DNA of 64,000 nt from Roseibium porphyridii (GTDB taxonomy: Bacteria; Pseudomonadota; Alphaproteobacteria; Rhizobiales; Stappiaceae), in contig NZ_CP120863.1 in assembly GCF_026191725.2 (NCBI RefSeq), forward strand, positions 841,001-905,000, read 5' to 3'. A program made the position numbers and the translations under genes. Below, piece by piece: positions 54,863 to 64,000 of the stretch. The notes beneath the pieces are model-generated. The model saw nothing but the letters and a program-made list of their open reading frames with translations. It did not search any database and was not told the DNA's origin. The stretch's first letter is position 1. Each line of letters starts with the position of its first letter.

Positions 54863-57130
54863 ATGCGCAGCAACCTAGCCGGACCGCGCCTGTTGCTCCG
54901 CCGGCTTCGTGAAGTCATGGCGGAGCCAATCACGGCGCAAGAGCGACTCGACAAGATCGTTGTGCTGATCGCGTCGAACGTGGTCGCCGAAGTCTGTTCC
55001 GTTTATATCTTGCGCGCCGACGGTGTTCTTGAACTCTATGCAACAGAAGGCTTGAACAGGTCTGCGGTCCACAATGCGTCACTGCGCGTCGGGCAAGGGC
55101 TCGTCGGGCTGATCGCTGCCGAAGCGCGCCCGCTTAATCTTCCCAATGCCAGCGCTCACCCGGGTTTTGCGTATCTGCCTGAAACGGGTGAAGAAGCCTA
55201 TAATTCATTTCTTGGTGTGCCAATTCTCAGGGCAGGCCGGACCCTTGGCGTTCTCGTCGTACAGAACCAGTCCCACAGGACGTATCTGGAAGACGAGGTT
55301 GAGGCTCTTCAAACAACGGCCATGGTGATCGCCGAAATGGTTGCGGCAGGCGAGTTGGAGGCGATTGCCCAAAAAGCCACCGGGCTTGATTTGTCACGGC
55401 CGATCACTGCCAATGGTGTCGGACTTTCCGAAGGTGTCGGACTTGGACATGTGGTTCTGCATGAACCGCGTGTCGTCGTTACCAACCTGATTGCGGAAGA
55501 CACGGACACGGAAAAAAGCCGCTTGGAAGCTGCCATCAATCGATTGCGGCTCTCTATCGACGATCTTTTGGCAAGTGGAGAAATCGCTGCAACGGGAGAG
55601 CATCGCGAGGTGCTCGAGGCTTACCGCATGTTTGCCTATGATCGCGGTTGGATCAGGAAAATCGAAGACGCGATCAAGAATGGCCTGACGGCAGAAGCTG
55701 CCGTCGAAAAGGTGCAAAGCGACACACGAGCCCGGATGTTGCGCCAGACGGATCCTTATCTGCGCGAACGACTTCACGATCTGGATGATCTAGCACACCG
55801 TTTGATCCGTGAGTTGATGGGGCGTGAACACGGTCCGGGCTTCGACGAGTTGCCGCAGGATGCCATTATTGTCGGGCGCAACATGGGTGCTGCGGAGCTG
55901 CTTGACTATGGTCGCGACCGCATTCGGGGCCTGGTGCTGGAAGAAGGCGGGCCGACCAGTCATGTGACCATCGTGGCGCGTGCGCTCGGTATTCCGATGG
56001 TTGGTCTGGTGGATGACATTGTCAGTCTGGCGGATGGCGGCGACGCAATCATTGTCGATGGCGATACTGGCGAAGTTCATCTGAGACCCGCTGCGGACCT
56101 GGAAAATGCATATGCGGAAAAGGTGCGGTTCCGGGCACGCCGGCAGGCCCAGTATCGCAGGCTGAGAAACAAGCCCTCGGTTACACGCGATGGTGTCGAG
56201 TTCTCATTGCAGATGAATGCCGGTCTGCTGGTCGATCTTCCGCATCTGGAAGAATCTGGAGCGGCTGGTGTCGGACTGTTTCGAACAGAGCTGCAGTTCA
56301 TGGTTGCTTCATCGTTTCCGCGCATGCGCGAGCAGCAACAGCAATATTCCCAGATCCTGGACGCGGCCGGCGGCAAACCGGTGACCTTCCGGTCGCTGGA
56401 TATCGGCGGCGACAAGGTGCTTCCCTATCTGCGTTCGATCCAGGAAGAAAATCCTGCCATGGGTTGGCGTGCCCTTCGGCTTGGGCTGGATCGACCAGGC
56501 TTGCTGCGAACCCAAATTCGAGCCCTCCTGCATGCAGCCGCCGGCCGGGACCTGAAACTGATGTTTCCGATGGTTGCGGTCGTTGAGGAGTTTTTGGAGG
56601 CAAAGTCGCTTGTCGACAAGGAAGTGAAACACTTGCGGCAACATGGCCATGCGACGCCGGAAAATATCCGGTTGGGTGTTATGGTCGAAGTGCCTTCGCT
56701 TCTGTATCAGCTTGAAGAACTGATGGATTGTGTCGACTTTGTCTCGGTCGGCTCCAATGACCTGTTTCAGTTTTTCTGTGCGGTTGATCGCGGCAATACG
56801 CGTGTCGCGGATCGTTTCGATACTTTGGGCGTCGGCTTCCTGCGCGCCTTGAAATCCATTGCAGACGCCGCACATAAAGCTCATGTCCCGGTGACATTGT
56901 GTGGTGAACTCGCAGGACGCCCGCTTGAGGCCATGGCCTTGCTCGCACTCGGCTTTAAAGATCTTTCGATGTCTCCAGCCTCGCTGGGGCCGGTGAAGGC
57001 GATGTTGCGAACCGTTGATGCGGGGCGCTTGTCTGCTCGGTTGTTGCCCAGGCTGGAGCCGGGCCACAATGACAGGAGCATCCGGGACGTGCTGCAGCGC
57101 TTTGCTGCCGAAACCGATGTTGCTCTTTAG
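54863..57130 (+). CDS. ptsP: Nitrogen-PTS phosphoenolpyruvate-protein phosphotransferase (EI-Ntr)
   Basis: PtsP starts the nitrogen phosphotransferase chain by taking phosphate from PEP. The 755-residue protein has an N-terminal GAF domain (about 20-165), which in this family senses glutamine or related metabolites, an EI N-terminal domain with active-site His367 in [14 protein letters not shown], and a PEP-binding TIM barrel with [39 protein letters not shown] and CGELAGRPL. The start is placed at ATG 54863 behind GGGGG; the frame is open ten codons further. It forms a unit with lysC upstream and prfA downstream. Confidence 0.95.
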   Translation: MRSNLAGPRLLLRRLREVMAEPITAQERLDKIVVLIASNVVAEVCSVYILRADGVLELYATEGLNRSAVHNASLRVGQGLVGLIAAEARPLNLPNASAHPGFAYLPETGEEAYNSFLGVPILRAGRTLGVLVVQNQSHRTYLEDEVEALQTTAMVIAEMVAAGELEAIAQKATGLDLSRPITANGVGLSEGVGLGHVVLHEPRVVVTNLIAEDTDTEKSRLEAAINRLRLSIDDLLASGEIAATGEHREVLEAYRMFAYDRGWIRKIEDAIKNGLTAEAAVEKVQSDTRARMLRQTDPYLRERLHDLDDLAHRLIRELMGREHGPGFDELPQDAIIVGRNMGAAELLDYGRDRIRGLVLEEGGPTSHVTIVARALGIPMVGLVDDIVSLADGGDAIIVDGDTGEVHLRPAADLENAYAEKVRFRARRQAQYRRLRNKPSVTRDGVEFSLQMNAGLLVDLPHLEESGAAGVGLFRTELQFMVASSFPRMREQQQQYSQILDAAGGKPVTFRSLDIGGDKVLPYLRSIQEENPAMGWRALRLGLDRPGLLRTQIRALLHAAAGRDLKLMFPMVAVVEEFLEAKSLVDKEVKHLRQHGHATPENIRLGVMVEVPSLLYQLEELMDCVDFVSVGSNDLFQFFCAVDRGNTRVADRFDTLGVGFLRALKSIADAAHKAHVPVTLCGELAGRPLEAMALLALGFKDLSMSPASLGPVKAMLRTVDAGRLSARLLPRLEPGHNDRSIRDVLQRFAAETDVAL

Positions 57131-57183
57131 CACGATCAGTCTTAACTCATTCCCGCATTGGGGTTTCAGGAGAATCAGCGCGT

Positions 57184-58257
57184 ATGCTGGCGCGTCACAA
57201 ACTTGATAATTTGCTGGATCGTTTTGCCGAAATCGAACACACGATGTCGGCGAATCCGGACCCTGCTGCCTATGTCAAACTATCCCGCGAATATGCCGGA
57301 CTTGAGCCCCTTGTTTTCAAGATCCGGGCCCTGATCAAGGCGGAAGACGAATTGTCCGACGCTGAGGCATTGATGTCCGATCCGGAAACGGATGCAGAAA
57401 TGCGTGAGCTGGCTGAACTGGAATGCAGTGAGCTGTCAGCAACAGTGGAAACTCTGACGCAGGATGTACGCATTGGTCTGCTGCCAAAAGACGAAGCGGA
57501 CACGAATGACGCCATTCTGGAAGTTCGAGCTGGCACCGGCGGAGACGAAGCTGCTCTTTTTGCAGGCGATCTCTTTAGAATGTACCAGCGTTTTGCAGAA
57601 CTCCAGGGCTGGAAGGTCGAAGTGCTTTCTGCCAGTGACGGAGAAGTTGGTGGTTACAAGGAAATCATCGCTTCCGTTTCAGGTGACAGCGTGTTCGCGA
57701 AACTTAAATTTGAATCGGGCGTGCACCGGGTGCAGCGCGTACCGGCAACGGAGTCTGGTGGCCGGATCCATACATCGGCGGCAACCGTCGCCGTGCTGCC
57801 ACAGGCGGAGGATGTCGACGTCGACATTCAGGACAGCGATCTGCGGATTGATACCTTCAGGGCCTCGGGCGCAGGTGGACAGCACGTCAACACCACGGAT
57901 TCTGCAGTGCGTATCACACATATGCCGACTGGTATCGTCGTGGCCGTGCAAGATGAGCGCTCTCAGCACAAGAACAAGGCTCGGGCGATGCAGTTGCTCC
58001 GGGCTCGCATATATGATGAAGAGCGGGAACGGGCTGCTAGCGAACGTACTGAGGCTCGCCGTCTTCAGGTCGGGTCCGGCGACCGCTCGGAGCGAATTCG
58101 GACTTACAACTATCCCCAGGGGCGTGTCACCGATCACCGCATCGGCTTGACCCTCTATAAGCTGGATCAGATCGTTGCGGGTGAAGGCCTTGGCGAAGTG
58201 ATCGATGCGTTGATCGTGGATCATCAGGCAAATCTGCTGGCATCGGAAGAAGCCTGA
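57184..58257 (+). CDS. prfA: Peptide chain release factor 1
   Basis: RF1 ends translation at UAA and UAG. The 357-residue protein has the codon-reading PXT-type region within [20 protein letters not shown] and the peptidyl-release motif GGQ at residues 231-233 in [18 protein letters not shown]. The rest ([19 protein letters not shown] and the C-terminal [16 protein letters not shown]) is standard. It precedes prmC by two bases; PrmC methylates the Gln of the GGQ motif. Confidence 0.98.
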   Translation: MLARHKLDNLLDRFAEIEHTMSANPDPAAYVKLSREYAGLEPLVFKIRALIKAEDELSDAEALMSDPETDAEMRELAELECSELSATVETLTQDVRIGLLPKDEADTNDAILEVRAGTGGDEAALFAGDLFRMYQRFAELQGWKVEVLSASDGEVGGYKEIIASVSGDSVFAKLKFESGVHRVQRVPATESGGRIHTSAATVAVLPQAEDVDVDIQDSDLRIDTFRASGAGGQHVNTTDSAVRITHMPTGIVVAVQDERSQHKNKARAMQLLRARIYDEERERAASERTEARRLQVGSGDRSERIRTYNYPQGRVTDHRIGLTLYKLDQIVAGEGLGEVIDALIVDHQANLLASEEA

Positions 58258-58259
58258 CC

Positions 58260-59114
58260 ATGACAGTCGGCCAGCTTTATCGGCAGGTGCGCGACATGTT
58301 TCGGGATGCAGAACTGGACCTGCCTGCACTCGACGCGAAACTGCTGGTGAGCGCTGCACTGGGAATCTCGATCTCTGATTTGATGCTGCGTGGCGACGAT
58401 CCGGTAAGCGATACGAATTCTGCTACAGCGCAATCTCATGCCGCAAAGCGCCTTGCCGGCATGCCGGTCGGGCGGATCCTGGGGGAAAGAGAGTTCTACG
58501 GCAGGCGGTTTCTCATGAACCCGGCAACGCTGGAACCGCGGCCTGACACAGAAGTTCTGATCGATGCGGTGATCACACTGAGCGTTCCCAGCGAGGAGCT
58601 GTTGATTTGCGATATCGGTACCGGAACCGGGGCCATTGCGGTGACGCTTCTTGCGGAAATGACAAGATCCAGGACGGTTGCCGTCGATCTATCCCTTGAA
58701 GCGCTCTTATGTGCTTCGGAAAATGCAGAGCTGCATGAGGTATCTGATCGGTTTTTGCCACTTTGTTCAGATTATGCATCCGCGCTTGAAGGTGCGAAAT
58801 CCGGCGTCTTCGATTGGGTGGTGAGCAACCCGCCCTATATCCGTACTGAAGATCTTGTAAGGTTAAGTCCGGAAGTCACAAAGCACGATCCTGTCTTGGC
58901 TCTTGATGGCGGCGAATCCGGATTGGAAGGATATGTGCGAATCATCGCGCAAGCCGAAATGCTTCTCAGGTCAGGAGGGCGAATCGCACTCGAAATTGGC
59001 TTCGATCAAGCCGACGCCGTTGAAAAACGGTTGCGTCATCATAGCTTTGGAGCAATTGAAATCGTTAAGGATCTTTCTGGAAACGACCGAGTGCTGCTGG
59101 CCTGCAGGCGATAA
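58260..59114 (+). CDS. prmC: Release factor glutamine N5-methyltransferase
   Basis: PrmC methylates the GGQ glutamine of RF1 and RF2. The 284-residue protein has the substrate-binding helical N-terminus, the linker VGRILGEREFYGRRFLMNPATLEPRPDTE (cited as GRILGEREFYGRRF), motif I ICDIGTGTGAIAVTL and the catalytic NPPY motif in WVVSNPPYIRT. It begins two bases after the prfA stop, giving a translationally coupled pair. Confidence 0.97.
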   Translation: MTVGQLYRQVRDMFRDAELDLPALDAKLLVSAALGISISDLMLRGDDPVSDTNSATAQSHAAKRLAGMPVGRILGEREFYGRRFLMNPATLEPRPDTEVLIDAVITLSVPSEELLICDIGTGTGAIAVTLLAEMTRSRTVAVDLSLEALLCASENAELHEVSDRFLPLCSDYASALEGAKSGVFDWVVSNPPYIRTEDLVRLSPEVTKHDPVLALDGGESGLEGYVRIIAQAEMLLRSGGRIALEIGFDQADAVEKRLRHHSFGAIEIVKDLSGNDRVLLACRR

Positions 59115-59478
59115 TTCTACGGTTTTGATCCAATAGCGAAAAAGCACTTGGAAAACTCGACGGAAACGGTTAGGTTCCAGTTGCCGAGACCGGAGATGTG
59201 ATCAGCGTTCAGCGGGGCATAACGCATCCGGCAGCGTGGGGACTGACGCAAATTTAGCGCCAAGGAATCCGTTGCGTATCGGACTATCCGGTGTTTTCGG
59301 ACTGTCGAGGAAAAAGACAATCGCGTTGGCCAGTGGCCTTTAACGCGCTGCGTATGTTTTCAATGACAGCCGCTAACCAGCATTGTTGGTTTCGGTGATG
59401 TATTTCGTGTCGGTTTTAAACAATTCCGATGTTGGGTCAGCGACAGTTGACCGCCGTTCCGCAAGAGAAAACGGCAGG
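59115..59478. other. Intergenic region between prmC and the DUF4167 gene
   Basis: This 364-base stretch has no convincing gene. A small minus-strand frame (59117-59320) lacks a ribosome site and any family resemblance. Only a short GGCC-AGT-GGCC palindrome (59333-59343 region) is notable. The promoter of the DUF4167 gene is probably in the last 150 bases. Confidence 0.4.
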
Positions 59479-60204
59479 ATGAGACCAGGAAATCAAAGCA
59501 ATAAGCGTATGCGCGGAAGGGGCCGCAAAGGTCCTAATCCGTTAACCCGGACTTATGAGTCTAACGGTCCAGATGTGAAAATCCGTGGCACAGCGATGCA
59601 TATTGCGGAGAAGTACCAGCAGCTTGCACGCGATGCTCAGGCATCCGGCGACCGTGTGATGTTCGAGAACTACAATCAACACGCCGAGCACTATCAGCGT
59701 ATCGTGGCTGCAGCGCAGCCGCAGCAGCAACCTGCCGCACAACAGCAGCAACAAGCTCGCAACGAAAACGAAGATGCGCCTGATGCCACTCAGGCCAATG
59801 GTTCCGGCCCTGCAAACGGGTCGGAAAGACCGGCGCAGCAGGAACGAGCTTCTGCTGATGGTGACGTTGTCGATGCAAACAGCCCGCAGCCCTTTATCGA
59901 GGACATGCCGGTGATCGACCAGGAAGGCAAAGTCAATGGTGCCGGTCAGAAGGCCGAAGCCGACGATGCCGACTCGGAAGAAAAGCCGCGCCGACGTGCC
60001 CGTACGCCTAGGTCGCGCGCTCCTCGCCGGAGTGCTGGCGATGACGCGACTGCCGAAGCTTCAGCTGACGCCAGCGCGGACGCGCCACAGGCAACTGCAG
60101 AGGGTGCTGAAGAAGAGCAGCCGAAGCCACGGCGACGGACAACGCGCACTCGCCGGCCCAAAGCGACGGAAGAAACTTCTGCAGAAGCCGGTGCTGGCGA
60201 ATAG
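59479..60204 (+). CDS. DUF4167-domain protein
   Basis: The 241-residue protein has a conserved basic N-terminal domain (MRPGNQSNKRMRGRGRKGP then LTRTYESNGPDVKIRGTAMHI and EKYQQLARDAQASGDRVM, residues 1-75), which defines the alphaproteobacterial DUF4167 family. A Gln-rich patch follows at about 78-90, and the C-terminus is Ala/Glu/Arg-rich and likely disordered with several RRRARTPRSR-type clusters. The composition suggests RNA or DNA binding. ATG 59479 begins the conserved domain; an open frame upstream does not match it. Position between prmC and clpB is conserved. Confidence 0.87.
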   Translation: MRPGNQSNKRMRGRGRKGPNPLTRTYESNGPDVKIRGTAMHIAEKYQQLARDAQASGDRVMFENYNQHAEHYQRIVAAAQPQQQPAAQQQQQARNENEDAPDATQANGSGPANGSERPAQQERASADGDVVDANSPQPFIEDMPVIDQEGKVNGAGQKAEADDADSEEKPRRRARTPRSRAPRRSAGDDATAEASADASADAPQATAEGAEEEQPKPRRRTTRTRRPKATEETSAEAGAGE

Positions 60205-60230
60205 ACCACTGACGACAATAGAACTCTTGG

Positions 60231-60260
60231 AACGGCGCTTCATTGGAGCGCCGTTTTTCT
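60231..60260 (+). terminator. Rho-independent terminator of the DUF4167 gene
   Basis: AACGGCGCT and AGCGCCGTT form a 9-bp stem around a 7-base loop (TCATTGG), followed by a T-rich run. It separates the DUF4167 unit from clpB. Confidence 0.92.
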
Positions 60261-60287
60261 TTTGTCTGCGGATTTTGTCACAGGGGA

Positions 60288-60318
60288 CTTTTGTGATGAA
60301 AATGCAACACTATATATG
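60288..60318 (+). promoter_or_regulatory. Candidate heat-shock (sigma32-like) promoter of clpB
   Basis: CTTT (60288-60291) and ACTATATATG (60309-60318) are 17 bases apart. The published alphaproteobacterial heat-shock consensus is CTTG, 17-18 bases, then CYTATNTNNG; only the last base of the -35 tetramer and the first base of the -10 element differ. The predicted transcript would start near 60325, about 95 bases before the clpB ATG. Confidence 0.5.
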
Positions 60319-60419
60319 AGTGGCAGTTCGAAAATAACTGTGCGGATGCCTGATTGCAGGGTCCGGATCCCAAGACGCTCTCCACGCTTCGGGTGGTGCG
60401 GGCGGATAGGAGGTTGAAT

Positions 60420-63017
60420 ATGAACTTTGAAAAATACACTGAGCGTGCCCGTGGCTTCGTCCAGTCCGCTCAGACATTTGCGTTGGGGCGCGGTCATCAG
60501 CAGTTTACTCCCGAACACATACTAAAAGTGCTTCTGGACGATCCGGAAGGTATGGCAAGCGGACTGATCGATCGGGCAGGCGGTCAGTCAAAGGCGCTGA
60601 AAGGTGACCTTGAAGGCGTGCTTGAAAAAATGCCCAAGGTTTCAGGCGGCTCAGGTCAGCTTTACATGGGCCAGGCGACGGCGCGCCTGTTTGAACAGGC
60701 TGAACAGATTGCCGAAAAAGCTGGTGACAGCTTTGTTACCGTAGAGCGATTGTTGCTGGCGCTTGCCATGGACAGTGGCAGTGAAGCCGGCAAGCTGTTG
60801 AAACGTCACGGCGTTACGCCCAACGGTCTGAATGAAGCGATCAATCAGCTGCGTCAGGGTCGGACCGCGGACAGCGCAACGGCAGAAAACCAGTATGACG
60901 CTCTTAAGAAATATGCCCGAGATCTGACGGCGGTTGCCCGGGACGGTAAGCTTGATCCTGTTATTGGGCGCGATGAGGAAATTCGTCGCACGATCCAGGT
61001 GTTGTCTCGACGGACCAAAAACAACCCCGTTCTGATCGGTGAGCCAGGCGTAGGCAAGACGGCAATCGCTGAAGGGCTCGCATTGCGTATTGTCAATGGA
61101 GATGTGCCCGAATCGCTTAAGGACAAGCAACTTCTCGCGCTCGACATGGGCGCTCTTATTGCCGGGGCCAAATATCGCGGTGAGTTCGAAGAGCGCCTGA
61201 AAGCGGTGCTGTCGGAAGTTGAGGCAGCCGCTGGCAATATCATCTTGTTCATTGACGAAATGCACACGCTGGTCGGAGCCGGAAAGGCCGATGGCGCGAT
61301 GGACGCTTCGAACCTGCTCAAACCTGCGCTGGCGCGAGGCGAGCTTCACTGTGTGGGTGCGACGACGCTCGACGAGTATCGCAAGCATGTTGAAAAGGAT
61401 GCAGCGCTTGCCCGTCGTTTTCAGCCCGTCTTTGTCAGCGAGCCAACCGTTGAAGACACTGTCTCGATACTGCGTGGCATCAAGGAGAAGTACGAACTCC
61501 ATCATGGTGTTCGGATCACTGATTCTGCCGTTGTTTCAGCAGCATCGCTTTCCAACCGCTACATCACTGACCGGTTTTTGCCCGACAAGGCAATTGATCT
61601 GATGGATGAAGCTGCAAGCCGGTTGCGTATGCAGGTCGACTCCAAGCCTGAAGAACTGGACGAATTGGACCGCCGGATCATTCAGCTGAAGATCGAGCGT
61701 GAAGCCTTGAAAGTTGAAAGCGACGAGGCGTCCAAGGATCGGCTCGCCAAGCTGGAAAGAGAGCTGACGGAACTTGAGGAACAGTCGCAGTCACTTACGA
61801 ACCGCTGGCTCGGCGAAAAGGAAAAACTGAACCTTGAGCAGAAAATCAAGGAGCAACTCGAACAGGCGCGTATCGACCTGGAAATTGCACAGCGAAGTGG
61901 TGATCTGTCGCGGGCCGGTGAGCTTGCCTATGGCGTGGTCCCGGATCTTGAGAAGAAGCTGAGCGATGCCGAAGCGTCCGAAGACAAGGACGCCATGGTG
62001 GATGAGGCCGTTACGCCCTCGCATATTGCGCAGGTTGTTTCCAAATGGACCGGCATTCCAGTCGATAAGATGCTGGAAGGCGAGCGGGAAAAGCTGCTGA
62101 GGATGGAAGATGTTCTTGCCGGGAGAGTGATCGGTCAGGCAGAAGCCATTCATGCGGTCTCGACAGCCGTGCGCCGCGCGCGGGCTGGTCTTCAGGATCC
62201 CAACCGGCCGATCGGTTCTTTCATGTTCCTCGGGCCGACCGGCGTCGGCAAAACGGAACTTACCAAGGCATTGGCGAGTTTCCTGTTCGACGATGACAGC
62301 GCGATGGTTCGCATCGACATGTCGGAATATATGGAGAAGCACTCCGTGTCTCGGTTGATCGGTGCGCCTCCGGGATATGTCGGTTACGAGGAAGGCGGTG
62401 CTTTGACCGAAGCCGTGCGACGACGCCCGTATCAGGTCGTCCTTTTCGACGAAATCGAAAAGGCGCATGGAGATGTCTTCAATGTGCTGCTTCAGGTGCT
62501 TGATGATGGGCGGTTGACTGACGGCCAGGGACGCACAGTCGACTTCCGCAACACGCTGATCATCATGACGTCGAACCTTGGCGCTGAGTATCTTGTGAAC
62601 CAGCCGGAGGGCCAGGATACGGATGCGGTGCGCGATGAAGTCATGGGCGCAGTCCGATCTCATTTCCGACCCGAGTTTTTGAACCGGTTGGATGAGATCG
62701 TCCTGTTCCACCGTCTGCAGAGGTCGCAGATGGCTGATATTGTCACGATCCAGCTTGAGCGGCTTCGCAGTCTGCTCAGCGATCGCAAGATCACGCTGAA
62801 TCTGGACGATAGCGCCCTCGGCTGGCTGGCGCAGAAGGGGTACGACCCGGCATACGGAGCCCGGCCGCTGAAGCGTATTATCCAAAAGGACGTTCAGGAT
62901 CCTCTGGCAGAAAAACTGTTGTCCGGAGATGTCATGGATGGGCAGACTGTAGATGTTTCAGCAGGTGCGGACCGTCTCCTGTTTCAGGTCGCCGGTTCTG
63001 AAATCGTCGCTGCCTGA
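60420..63017 (+). CDS. clpB: ATP-dependent chaperone ClpB
   Basis: ClpB pulls apart protein aggregates with DnaK. The 865-residue protein has the Clp N-domain (1-140), AAA-1 with Walker [10 protein letters not shown] near 207-215, the middle coiled coil (about 400-530, including [19 protein letters not shown], cited from KIEREALKV), AAA-2 with [10 protein letters not shown] near 605-614 and the C-terminal D2 small domain. The start is ATG 60420, 6 bases after AGGAGG; codons upstream are not part of the family. A heat-shock-like promoter and a strong terminator bracket the gene. Confidence 0.98.
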   Translation: MNFEKYTERARGFVQSAQTFALGRGHQQFTPEHILKVLLDDPEGMASGLIDRAGGQSKALKGDLEGVLEKMPKVSGGSGQLYMGQATARLFEQAEQIAEKAGDSFVTVERLLLALAMDSGSEAGKLLKRHGVTPNGLNEAINQLRQGRTADSATAENQYDALKKYARDLTAVARDGKLDPVIGRDEEIRRTIQVLSRRTKNNPVLIGEPGVGKTAIAEGLALRIVNGDVPESLKDKQLLALDMGALIAGAKYRGEFEERLKAVLSEVEAAAGNIILFIDEMHTLVGAGKADGAMDASNLLKPALARGELHCVGATTLDEYRKHVEKDAALARRFQPVFVSEPTVEDTVSILRGIKEKYELHHGVRITDSAVVSAASLSNRYITDRFLPDKAIDLMDEAASRLRMQVDSKPEELDELDRRIIQLKIEREALKVESDEASKDRLAKLERELTELEEQSQSLTNRWLGEKEKLNLEQKIKEQLEQARIDLEIAQRSGDLSRAGELAYGVVPDLEKKLSDAEASEDKDAMVDEAVTPSHIAQVVSKWTGIPVDKMLEGEREKLLRMEDVLAGRVIGQAEAIHAVSTAVRRARAGLQDPNRPIGSFMFLGPTGVGKTELTKALASFLFDDDSAMVRIDMSEYMEKHSVSRLIGAPPGYVGYEEGGALTEAVRRRPYQVVLFDEIEKAHGDVFNVLLQVLDDGRLTDGQGRTVDFRNTLIIMTSNLGAEYLVNQPEGQDTDAVRDEVMGAVRSHFRPEFLNRLDEIVLFHRLQRSQMADIVTIQLERLRSLLSDRKITLNLDDSALGWLAQKGYDPAYGARPLKRIIQKDVQDPLAEKLLSGDVMDGQTVDVSAGADRLLFQVAGSEIVAA

Positions 63018-63047
63018 CGGAGGTTTCGTTTCGAGCTGAAATGAACA

Positions 63048-63080
63048 AAGCCCGCGGAAGCAATCCGCGGGCTTTTTTTG
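63048..63080 (+). terminator. Rho-independent terminator after clpB
   Basis: AAAGCCCGCGGA and TCCGCGGGCTTT form a perfect 12-bp stem with an AGCAA loop, followed by a T-run. It lies between clpB and the convergent peptidase gene and may serve both. Confidence 0.95.
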
Positions 63081-63101
63081 ATCAAAGCAGACTTTCCGGA
63101 T

Positions 63102-64000
63102 TTAGTTGACCGCAGCAACGCGGGAAGGTTTGCGGGCGCGATCAATCAAAGTGTCGACACGGTAGCGCTCAGCTTCGAATGCTGTGCGCATTTCGCCATC
63201 GAGGGTACGGCCCTTGGGAAGTTTGATCCGCATCGGGTCCATGTAACGCCCGTTGACAAGAACTTCGTAGTGCAGGTGAGGCCCGGTCGAAAGACCTGTT
63301 GAGCCGACATACCCGATAATCTGACCCTGGGTCACGCGCGCACCTTCGCGCACGCCCTTGGCAAAGCCGGTCATGTGATTGTAGGTGGTGGTATAGCCGT
63401 TAGTGTGACGCAGCTCGATCCGGCGTCCGTAACCTGAACTCCAGCCGGCCTTTTGGACCGTCCCATTGCCTGCTGCCATAATCGGCGTGCCGCGCGGTGC
63501 AGACCAGTCCACGCCACGGTGCATTTTGGTGTATTTATGGATCGGGTGACGGCGCATGCCGAAACCGGACCGGAACTTGCCGCCATTGAGCGGCTTGCGG
63601 ATCAGGAATTTCTTTGCGCTCTGACCCGAGCTGTCATAAAAGTCCATGATGCCGTCGTCGGGTGTGCGGTAGCGATAGAATTCTCGCTTGGTGTTGCCAG
63701 TATTCAAAGCAGCGTAGAGGATCTTTGGCGCCGCATTTGCGTCGGACTGGGTGAAGAACAGTTCCAGCGCATCGCCTGGCTGCACTCTGGCGTTGAAATC
63801 GACGTCGAAAGAGAACATCCGCACCAGATCGTTGATGATTTCCTCCGGCAGCTCTTGTTCGAGCGCAGTCTGATAGAGACTGTCATAAATGGCCGGTGTC
63901 GGACCGCCGTATGAAACGCGGTCCGCTTCCTCGAACGCGCCAGCCAAAAAGGTGCTCGGCTCCTTGGCCTTGATGTAGCTTCCGCTATCGGACCGGGCAA
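63102..64000 (-). CDS. M23-family metallopeptidase (5' end beyond the window)
   Basis: The visible 298 C-terminal residues belong to a peptidoglycan endopeptidase of the M23/LytM family. The zinc-site segments are HRGVDWSAPRGTPIMAAGNG, the following HTNGYTTTYNHM, and STGPHLHYEVLVNG with the HxH metal ligands. Before the peptidase domain is a linker rich in acidic residues (FSFDVDFNARVQPGDALELFF) typical of the SH3b/OapA-like spacer in such proteins. The reading frame is open to the window edge, so the gene is truncated by the window. A TTG at 63947 is not its start. The protein is probably periplasmic. Confidence 0.9.
   Translation of the reverse strand, partial: ARSDSGSYIKAKEPSTFLAGAFEEADRVSYGGPTPAIYDSLYQTALEQELPEEIINDLVRMFSFDVDFNARVQPGDALELFFTQSDANAAPKILYAALNTGNTKREFYRYRTPDDGIMDFYDSSGQSAKKFLIRKPLNGGKFRSGFGMRRHPIHKYTKMHRGVDWSAPRGTPIMAAGNGTVQKAGWSSGYGRRIELRHTNGYTTTYNHMTGFAKGVREGARVTQGQIIGYVGSTGLSTGPHLHYEVLVNGRYMDPMRIKLPKGRTLDGEMRTAFEAERYRVDTLIDRARKPSRVAAVN

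Noticed and set aside
63102..63947. Complete M23 peptidase gene starting at TTG 63947
   Set aside because: The frame is open without stop to the window edge and the N-terminus at 63947 lacks a signal peptide, so the gene is cut by the window.

Overview
The window looks like a piece of an alphaproteobacterial chromosome, most likely from the order Hyphomicrobiales and plausibly a Stappiaceae member (Roseibium/Labrenzia type). This rests on several things: alphaproteobacterial gene neighbours (hemC-hemD-mitofilin-like-hemY; secA beside a parvulin, argJ and mutT; lysC-ptsP-prfA-prmC-DUF4167-clpB), an infC gene that starts with AUU, a phasin, a probable methylsuccinyl-CoA dehydrogenase, and moderate-to-high GC. 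The genus is inference. Almost everything is ordinary chromosomal content. I found no integrase, transposase, phage gene, CRISPR array or rRNA.

Layout. 1-5.7 kb: heme operon hemC, hemD, a mitofilin-like inner membrane protein and hemY. 5.96-9.1 kb: tRNA-Thr(CGT), a periplasmic solute-binding-like protein, a stand-alone tandem receiver protein and an unknown membrane protein. 9.1-18.6 kb (minus strand): leucine/isovalerate catabolic operon in the order tetR, liuB, Asp-nucleophile hydrolase, ASCH-macro fusion, liuD, acyl-CoA synthetase, HMG-CoA lyase, liuC. A near-perfect palindrome lies in front of tetR. 18.7-23.4 kb: PPK2, an oxidoreductase, a metallo-beta-lactamase-fold enzyme divergent from a GlxA-type regulator, and a methyltransferase. 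23.5-30.6 kb: infC with a structured leader, two small proteins, glycerate kinase, an SLC13-type transporter, and methylsuccinyl-CoA dehydrogenase of the ethylmalonyl-CoA pathway. 30.8-41.1 kb: BrkB and EamA membrane proteins, a chemoreceptor, a ferredoxin-reductase-like flavoprotein, a hydrolase, a class III cyclase with altered active-site residues, and a three-gene gtr-type glycosylation cassette. 41.2-53.2 kb: secA, parvulin, argJ, mutT, an orphan Flp pilin, a BioC/NDUFAF5-like methyltransferase, comF, a glutaredoxin, a nitrilase-family amidase, DUF1178, a phasin, a hydrolase and ubiG. 53.5-64 kb: lysC, ptsP, prfA, prmC, DUF4167, clpB and a truncated M23 peptidase.

How the genes work together. 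The heme cluster turns porphobilinogen into uroporphyrinogen III. The liu operon takes 3-methylcrotonyl-CoA through methylglutaconyl-CoA and HMG-CoA to acetoacetate and acetyl-CoA, but its first enzyme, isovaleryl-CoA dehydrogenase, is not in the window. prfA and prmC pair a release factor with the enzyme that methylates its GGQ motif. lysC and ptsP form the usual aspartokinase/nitrogen-PTS neighbourhood.

No wholly new system is evident. The most interesting items are the ASCH-macro fusion translationally coupled inside the leucine operon, the phasin promoter (FNR/FixK-like box about 41 bases upstream of the start point predicted from a perfect TATAAT, plus a 22-bp palindrome over that start), two mutually exclusive helices in the infC leader, and the cyclase with substituted substrate and transition-state residues.
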